DNA of 64,000 nucleotides, from the NCBI GenBank assembly GCA_019914945.1, contig CM034099.1, positions 9,065,001 to 9,129,000 of the forward strand, read 5' to 3'. Positions within the stretch are counted from its first letter, which is position 1. The number at the start of each line of letters is the position of its first letter. Shown piece by piece: positions 58,801 to 64,000 of this stretch. The notes beneath the pieces are model-generated. The model was not told the origin of the DNA. It did no database searches and was given only the letters and a program-made list of their open reading frames with translations. Source of the stretch: Typha latifolia. Its lineage: Eukaryota > Streptophyta > Magnoliopsida > Poales > Typhaceae. The position numbers and the translations under genes were made by a program.

Positions 58801-61800
58801 GAGTGCAAGAGATTGAGAATGGCAAAATGGACACAGTGCATGGAGAGGTGAAGTTTCAACAAGATTTTATACAGAAGTAATTATCAAAGAGATGCAGATT
58901 GAACAAAGACATGATCTTATAGAGAGCTTTTAGTGCAGTGGATTATGAATTGGACTTGATCTTAGATAAACATAAAATCTTTGGCAGGGAAGATATGTTG
59001 AATCCAGTTTGAAACATTTGAAGTCTTATGTTCATGAATTCTCCTGTTGTTTTGAAGATATAGCCTAGTATCCTCTAGTTAGCAGTTTACTAGTTTACCA
59101 GTTTACAATAAGATATGAATCTTATTTGGGTCTTAGTTACTTATTCCAATTTTTTTTCGACAATTTGCAGTTATATATGCTCTATCTACATATATTCATA
59201 TGGTTTTACACGATCCATGTAGATATTAATTTGGAATGGTAACTACACAGATTGAGGCTATTATGAATGACTTTGTACAATTGGAGCCTCAGTCTAATGT
59301 ATTTGAAGCTGAGACAATGATTGAAGGTGAGCTTTTTACTCCTTTACTTTCTTCTATCATGAACAATTTGGAGGCTGAATATTCTATGATGGAATAAATT
59401 TTCTTCCTTTTAAGAATTTATTGATCTATGAATAGGTTTAGGAGAGAATTATATTGTTAGGTACTTACATTTTTACTGTTTACTAACTCCAAAGTCCTGT
59501 ATGCATCTTTGTTTGCATAGATTATGAGTCCAGCCATTGTTCAAATCAATTTTAAAGATGAGTTTTGCCATTGTTCAAATCAATTACTAAGAAGGAAGGC
59601 ACTTAACCCCCACTTTGTTTCTCCTTCTCTGTGTGTGTGTGTATAGTTAGACTAGAAAATCAATGCTAGAAATTTATAGTTCTAATAATGTTTTAACACC
59701 TTTTTGGCAAGTGAATGCACCTCAAGATTCACATGATTTTATCCTAAGGTGAAATAAAGTGAGAGTTCTTTTCTTTCTCTCCACCTTGGGATTAACTTTC
59801 ACAATCCCAAGGTGCAATCAGTAGCTAATGCAATTTAACATAAAATTTTATGTCCGACTCATATTTGTTTGTAAACATATTTGTTTATCCATGAATTCTG
59901 GAAATATTATGAGACGTGTCAAACTGGAAATGTTTTAAGTAATTGAAAAAGGAAGATCACCTGAAGTTAGTATTGAGTCCTGTTTTGTTTAATATTATGA
60001 TATACTATCTTTAGTTGATACTTGAATTTTGGAATAACTTATAAGGTGGGTTCACTTAAAACTGGTTCCAGTTCTATATATTCCTTTCCATTCTCATAAC
60101 AGGCAACTACTTTGATAAAATAACCAACCTCATGAGAAATGTAGACAAGGAACCAAATATTTCGTCTGAAGAATCAGGGGCAGTAGCATGCAAGAGCTGC
60201 CAAAATATAAGTACATGAAAGTATTTTTGAGACTGGAAATTTTTCGTACTTTATATCATATCATTCTTTAATTAATGCAACTGCAGGAAGCTTGGAATGA
60301 TTATTGATATCTTAATTATGTTAGCTACAGCTCATCTCTTACTCTTCATTTCTATCATAACAAGATGGACTTCTCCTAGGATTAGAATGGACCAATCAGT
60401 AAATCTTCATCCATTGAACACAACCCCAATTTTCAAGTTTTTTTTTTGTACTTTTAGGGATGAAATTATTGAAGGGGTTAAAGAAGGGAGAAATAGGGGG
60501 AACTGTTGAAAGAAATTGAAAGTACAACATTTGCCACTTGAAAGTACGCAAGATATGATTGAAGCTCCTAAAGGTTGAAATGAATAGCTTTGGAATTTGG
60601 ATGTTTTTAGACGCAAAAGCGGGCAGATTCTATATTCAGATTAAGGAAATGCTCTTAATAATTCCCCTTTATCGTCCTACTGTGTGCACATCATTATAGG
60701 TTTCACTTTTAAAACTAATTTTACTTTCCATGAAATTATCTGCTAACTTTGATATATCCGAACATTTTGATAATTTTGTTTCTTAGAGCCTTGATTGGTT
60801 TGAGGCTAAGTCCCGAACTTGATTAGTTGATCCTATTTTTTAGTCTTAATTTTTTGGAGAGCGAATTTGGTTAGGGTTACTGAATCAGGCTAGGAGTTCT
60901 TGAACCAGTTCAGAGACCCTCCTTGAACTCAAACCAAACGGGCGCTAGGTTTTCAAAATACTACATTCCTTTGGTTAATTTTGGACCTTTCCACTTGAAA
61001 CATGATAAAAGAACTGATGAACTCTAAATGTGCCGGCAAAACTGAAATTTGAAACTTCACTTGGAACCTTGATTTCAGCCCTGAATTTGGCCCATCATTT
61101 GTTCTTGTACAAATAACGAATAGCATATACATTCTGGAACTTGAGAAATAATGCCTGTAATTACCCAAGTCCAGAGAATTAGTCTCCTTCATATGTATAC
61201 CTTTCTCTATGGATGTTTGGAGGTTCTCTCATAGTGCTGAATGTCTTCTGATCTTCTCTAGAGCTAAATGGAGAATCTATCACTAACCAGTGCTAGACTT
61301 GGCTGTAAGTGAGTTGAGAGGTATGTGTTGGAATCTCATATATTTGTGCTAAAGAAGTAAATAAAATATCAAAAATTAAAATTCTACATTAATATGCATT
61401 TGTTTCAACTTTCAAGTATTGTTTGGCGTTCATGAGCTCCATAATCAAAATTCATTCCTAGTTGACTTGTGGTACCTATTTGGGTCATAACATTCTACCC
61501 TTTAAACATTTGCATTAGAAGGTTTCTTCAAGCTTAATGTTTATGTTTCAGTGGGAAGTAGGAAGATTCATAGCTAAACCTAAGGCCAAATCTTGCTCAT
61601 TTGAAAGAGGAGACTGTTGTTTTAATAGTTGGTTGAACTGTTGAAGTAGTTTGAAGTATTTGCATATGCTTGAGTTGTAGAAGAACGTCCTGAAATACTT
61701 ATGCTTGGAGGTGGTCAATTTGTCAGGTGAAAAATTAAGACGACAATTGACTAGCCTAAATTTCATTTCTTTCTTCATTTTTCTGATGCAGCTTACATAC

Positions 61801-62261
61801 TCATTATAAGTCTTGATTAAATTTCTATCTGGAAAAACAACTAATAACACCCATTGTTATCATTGTTTGCCTAACTTCTGTAGCTGCAATTCAATAGGTA
61901 CACTCAATGGATTTTCATTTGATTCAGAAGAGGAAGCAGATAAAGTGCCCAAGCCATCCTCTGTGAGTGACCAGAAGGATGAAAATGTGGATCAGGCAAA
62001 TAAGAAAGGCAGTGGAAAAGTTAAAAAATTGCCGGTATGCTCTGAAGCGAAATGCCAAAGTGTATTAAATGGCTATAGAAGTGTTAAAACCTTTTTCAAA
62101 ATTTCAGCAGTCTAGCCCAAATATTAATACTCAGGTAACAAAGAATGACATTATGTATGCAGGGTGCAGTACATAAGAAGGGGAAAACTGCCGAAAGGCA
62201 GCCTAAAAAAGCAGTACGAAAACATCCAGTTTTAAAGAGGACGAAAAAGTCAAAGAAGTGA
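45791..62261 (+). CDS. BIN4: BIN4/MIDGET, DNA-binding component of the plant topoisomerase VI complex
   Basis: Ten coding exons: 45791-45838, 46744-46954, 47152-47219, 48074-48124, 51637-51754, 53898-53944, 54049-54075, 59251-59326, 61898-62034, 62163-62261. All introns are GT-AG, phases agree and the sum is 882 nt (293 residues). The N-terminus [13 protein letters not shown], the Ser/Asp-rich second exon, the core [20 protein letters not shown] with [20 protein letters not shown], the [14 protein letters not shown] stretch and a Lys-rich, AT-hook-like C-terminus match BIN4. In Arabidopsis BIN4 binds DNA, acts with RHL1 and the TOP6A/TOP6B subunits in the nucleus, and is needed for endoreduplication and cell size. 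The acidic middle region is shorter than I recall for Arabidopsis. Intron 7 (5175 bp) holds a chromovirus; intron 4 (3512 bp) holds a hAT element and a MITE. Confidence 0.93.
48965..50108. mobile_element. Non-autonomous hAT-type element in BIN4 intron 4
   Basis: The ends are TAGGGCTATCAAAA on the left and, complemented, TAGGGGGGGGGTGTAACC on the right. Each is followed inward by many AGCTCGGCTTGGGCTC-type words in opposite orientation. The flanking 8-mers ATCACTAC (48957-48964) and ATGACTAC (50109-50116) match at 7 of 8, the duplication size of hAT transposons. The 1144-bp interior is CT-rich with (CCTACT)n-like runs and no transposase. The 165-codon frame at 49612-50109 is a composition artefact. 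Confidence 0.75.
50489..50995. mobile_element. Long-TIR Mutator-type MITE in BIN4 intron 4
   Basis: Inverted arms of over 100 bp pair. The left begins GGAAAAATTTCAAATAACA; the right, complemented, begins GGGATATTTTCAAATAACA. Flanking 9-mers TATTTTTGT (50480-50488) and TATTTTTAT (50996-51004) match at 8 of 9. Internal arm words (ATAATTTTCATATGACACC, CTTTGAAGGTTTTGTAACC) resemble the MITEs at 14861-15190 and 16078-16593. It has no coding capacity. Confidence 0.75.
52783..52842 (+). repeat. (GA)30 microsatellite in BIN4 intron 5
   Basis: Thirty uninterrupted GA units, followed by more purine-rich sequence with a G9 run near 52886. Likely to vary in length between individuals. Confidence 0.95.
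54407..54736 (+). repeat. 5' LTR of chromovirus E
   Basis: TGATGCGGACATC...TTTTGCATCA. It contains a TATATATAGACC box (about 54572-54583). Differences from the 3' LTR are C/T in ACCAGCGCAGG, T/C in GTAGGTTTATA and G/A in TTAATGGAAG. Confidence 0.95.
54740..55771 (+). pseudogene. Protease C-terminus and reverse transcriptase of chromovirus E
   Basis: The frame opens with the end of retropepsin ([19 protein letters not shown]); the catalytic DTG part is missing. A linker and then full reverse transcriptase blocks follow: [54 protein letters not shown] and the catalytic [11 protein letters not shown]. The frame ends in a TGA at 55769-55771, where GVSADP-type sequence would normally continue. 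That sequence goes on after the stop in the same frame ([14 protein letters not shown]), so one substitution explains the break. Confidence 0.88.
55772..56410 (+). pseudogene. RNase H of chromovirus E
   Basis: After the TGA and a frame change near 55860, the region 55900-56310 is open with [36 protein letters not shown] and [10 protein letters not shown], which hold the acidic active-site residues. A stop at 56308-56310 precedes the conserved [16 protein letters not shown] motif, and a further stop lies near 56407. Confidence 0.85.
56411..57940 (+). pseudogene. Integrase and chromodomain of chromovirus E
   Basis: The zinc-binding region spans two frames (56518-56703 and 56690-57745) with a frameshift near 56700 before [10 protein letters not shown]. 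Catalytic core: [11 protein letters not shown] (first Asp), [11 protein letters not shown] (second Asp) and [13 protein letters not shown], where the third catalytic residue, Glu, is Lys (codon 57095-57097). A C-terminal [14 protein letters not shown] and [17 protein letters not shown] segment follows. After a stop at 57743-57745 the chromodomain reads [18 protein letters not shown]. It contains two stops and a frameshift besides the Glu-to-Lys change. Confidence 0.88.
57938..58267 (+). repeat. 3' LTR of chromovirus E
   Basis: It is the partner of 54407-54736 and is preceded by the polypurine tract GGGGAGAA (57930-57937). Its end, TTTTGCATCA, is followed by the ATGGG duplication. Confidence 0.95.
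60786..60945. mobile_element. Possible small MITE in BIN4 intron 8
   Basis: About 160 bp with imperfect inverted ends: GAGCCTTGATTGGTTTGAG on the left and, complemented, GCGCCCGTTTGGTTTGAG on the right. TA flanks both sides (left TTA, right TAG). The GGGC..GTTTGGTT end style is common in plant Tourist/Harbinger-like and related MITEs. No coding capacity. Confidence 0.5.
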
Positions 62262-62929
62262 CATAATTCCATGCTCCATTCGTATCCTCCATCATCAAAT
62301 TGTTTTACCTCTGAAGAGTAATAGGAAAGAATGCATCCAATATCAGCTGTAACTTTTATCCTGTGTAAGTTCCACGGAGAGATTGTTATGTTTAATCAGA
62401 ATCATTCTCTTTATGAATTTGAATTCTGGCTACATTTTGGTGTGAGATAAAAGGTAGAACAGTCAGTCCCCAGCATAACCCATTCTCCATAGTCTACATC
62501 TTAGAACCCATTTTGGTTTTCTTTGGCTATAAATTGCCATCAGACAAGCATTTCTGATCTTTGATAGTCTATATCAGACCGTTAACTACTGGAAAATATC
62601 TATCCTACGTAATCTGATATATTCCAAGCTACACTTTTCTTGTATGCCAGATAACCACTGTTATGTAAGGTTATCAAAGAATTACACTAGACATTCGTAC
62701 ATTACAATAGGCACCACAAATTCCTGCGCTTGAATGTGTTATCTGTTCTGCAAGCATAGGCTAGTGAGCCTTCCAATGATCTGGTTACACCTAGAATTTG
62801 CTATTTAGTATTATAGGGCATTGTTCTTAAATTCTTCTGCATATGAGCTTGTATTTCTCTGGTCCATCAATCTCCTTTTGCCTTGCCCTCTAGTCTGGTC
62901 GCCTCTGGTAAGGTAATTGCGTCCTAACC
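62262..62929. other. Spacer between convergent BIN4 and thaumatin-like gene
   Basis: The stop codons face each other 668 bp apart, so both 3' UTRs lie here. No other gene or element is recognised. Confidence 0.7.
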
Positions 62930-63994
62930 CTAGAAGAAGAGGATGAACAGAAGAAGGAACCACAGGTGAAAGGCTCGGCCGCTTGCCGTGGAGGTCATCT
63001 TGCCTGGTTCGCCGCTGTTGCTATGCCCGTTGATTGGTTGACCAACTGAAGTACCATCTGATCTCTTCATCCTGTTGAGATGGGCAAGAAACATACGAGT
63101 ATGGTCATTAAGAACTCTCTCTACTTATTTTGTTTGAAAGAAGAATAAGAAGAAGAAGAAGAAGAGAGGGATATTACCAGTTGGTGGTTGGGCAGAAGAC
63201 AATGGTGTAGTCATTAGCCTTGCAGGTGAAGGTGCTTGTTGCATCATCAAATGCATAGCTGTAGGCTCTTGGACAGGCGCTCTTGAAGATGGAGGAGTAC
63301 ATGGATGGCTTGCATGTGTTGGGGTTTGCAAACTCCCCACTGCAGCAGTACTGGTCGAGCCCAAACACCTCGCATGCGCTCTTGCATGCGATCACTCCAT
63401 CGCCGCAGTCAACCTGGAGCTCTTTCGGGCAACCTGAGAGGAACAGTTCATAAACACAAACACACTGACGATGAGGATGTCAAGTAATTTCTCTCTCTAC
63501 GAAACTTCTTTTGTTTGATTCTATTATATTAGCTCCTGATGTTAATTACCGCGGTTGAGGTCGGCCATGCACCCGGTAGCATTGCACTCTCCGTTTTGTA
63601 AACCTGGGATGGCGACAAGTGGCAGGTTGTACCCGTCGACGAGGCTCACGTCATAGAAGTCCTCGTCGGTGCCCTTACCGAGGGTGATCTCAAACAGGGT
63701 GGCCGGCGGGAGGGCACCGACGCCGTGGCATTCCATTCGTCCGCCGCAGTCCCCGGTTTGGCACATGCCTGCCTCATCGCCGTCGAATTCACACCCAGTG
63801 CGGGCCCAGATCCGGCCCGACCACCCGGGTGGGGCTGGAATCCGAACCGTCTGACCTGAGTCTAGCCTGAACCCAGTGGTTGGCAATTGAGGAGTCCCAG
63901 CTCCAGCCAAAGTTCCAGGCCATATTGTGTGAGGGCAATTGTTGGATATGGTAAAGGTGCAGCAAATTGAAAGCTTGAACATATGAACAAACAC
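62930..63994 (-). CDS. Thaumatin-like protein (PR-5 family), 5' end cut by the window
   Basis: Coding parts on the minus strand: 63994(or 63973)-63550, 63433-63178 and 63071-62930, with GT-AG introns of 116 and 106 bp in consistent phases. The mature-type sequence starts [20 protein letters not shown] and includes [31 protein letters not shown] (thaumatin signature region), [21 protein letters not shown] and the C-terminal [14 protein letters not shown]. The conserved disulfide cysteines are present. The last exon adds 46 residues ending [15 protein letters not shown], like a GPI-anchor signal, so the product may be tethered to the membrane. The signal peptide exon is beyond or at the window edge; the first in-frame Met (63994) may not be the real start. 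Family members are secreted defence or glucan-binding proteins. Confidence 0.88.
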
Positions 63995-64000
63995 TGAGAC

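Noticed and set aside
63174..63177. TAA at 63174 as the stop of the thaumatin-like gene
   Set aside because: It lies two bases inside a good GT donor, and the downstream exon continues in frame to a hydrophobic tail. It remains possible if the intron is retained.

Overview
This window is plant nuclear DNA, probably from a monocot. The host genes are intron-bearing or GC-rich, introns and spacers are long and AT-rich, and most of the window is LTR retrotransposon with primer sites matching the initiator-Met tRNA. The strongly GC-biased exon of the PADRE gene and the kilobase-scale introns would fit a palm-like or other commelinid genome. That placement is an inference; the sequence itself only says plant.

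Three host genes are supported. (1) 18879..19418 (+) is an intronless 179-residue PADRE/DUF4228 protein with an N-terminal MGC lipidation context. (2) 45791..62261 (+) is a ten-exon gene for BIN4/MIDGET, the DNA-binding partner of the plant topoisomerase VI complex (293 residues, all splice sites canonical). (3) 62930..63994 (-) is a thaumatin-like (PR-5 family) gene whose 5' end runs off the window. Its last exon adds a hydrophobic, GPI-signal-like tail. BIN4 and the thaumatin-like gene converge, with 0.67 kb between their stop codons.

The rest is layered mobile DNA. 2.2-5.8 kb: an L1-type LINE lacking its 3' end. 8.1-13.4 kb: a decayed Copia element (+) broken by a Mutator-like non-autonomous element (10552..11594) and by a second, TIR-less copy of that element's GC-rich core. 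14.9-16.6 kb: two small elements of a long-TIR MITE family. 21.6-40.6 kb: a nest. Chromovirus A (-) is split by a nearly complete Sirevirus-type Copia C (22497..31901, 5-bp duplication GTCTT) and by Gypsy B (32330..37584), and it abuts a deleted Gypsy D (+, 37968..40641). 42.5-45.6 kb: a CACTA-like repeat cluster, an L1 remnant and a poly(A)-tailed retroposed segment close to the BIN4 start.

The BIN4 introns hold a hAT-type element (8-bp duplication), a Mutator-type MITE (9-bp duplication), a (GA)30 tract, a small MITE and a young 3.9-kb chromovirus. The chromovirus LTRs are 330 bp each with three differences and a perfect ATGGG duplication, but its PBS, gag and most of protease are missing.

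The most unusual signal is a CpG-rich palindromic motif, GCGTTCGAACGC with half-sites and decayed forms. It clusters in the LTRs of four retrotransposons from two superfamilies (Copia C; Gypsy A, B and D). It occurs once more inside Copia C, directly upstream of a TATA-like box that precedes the env-like ORF.
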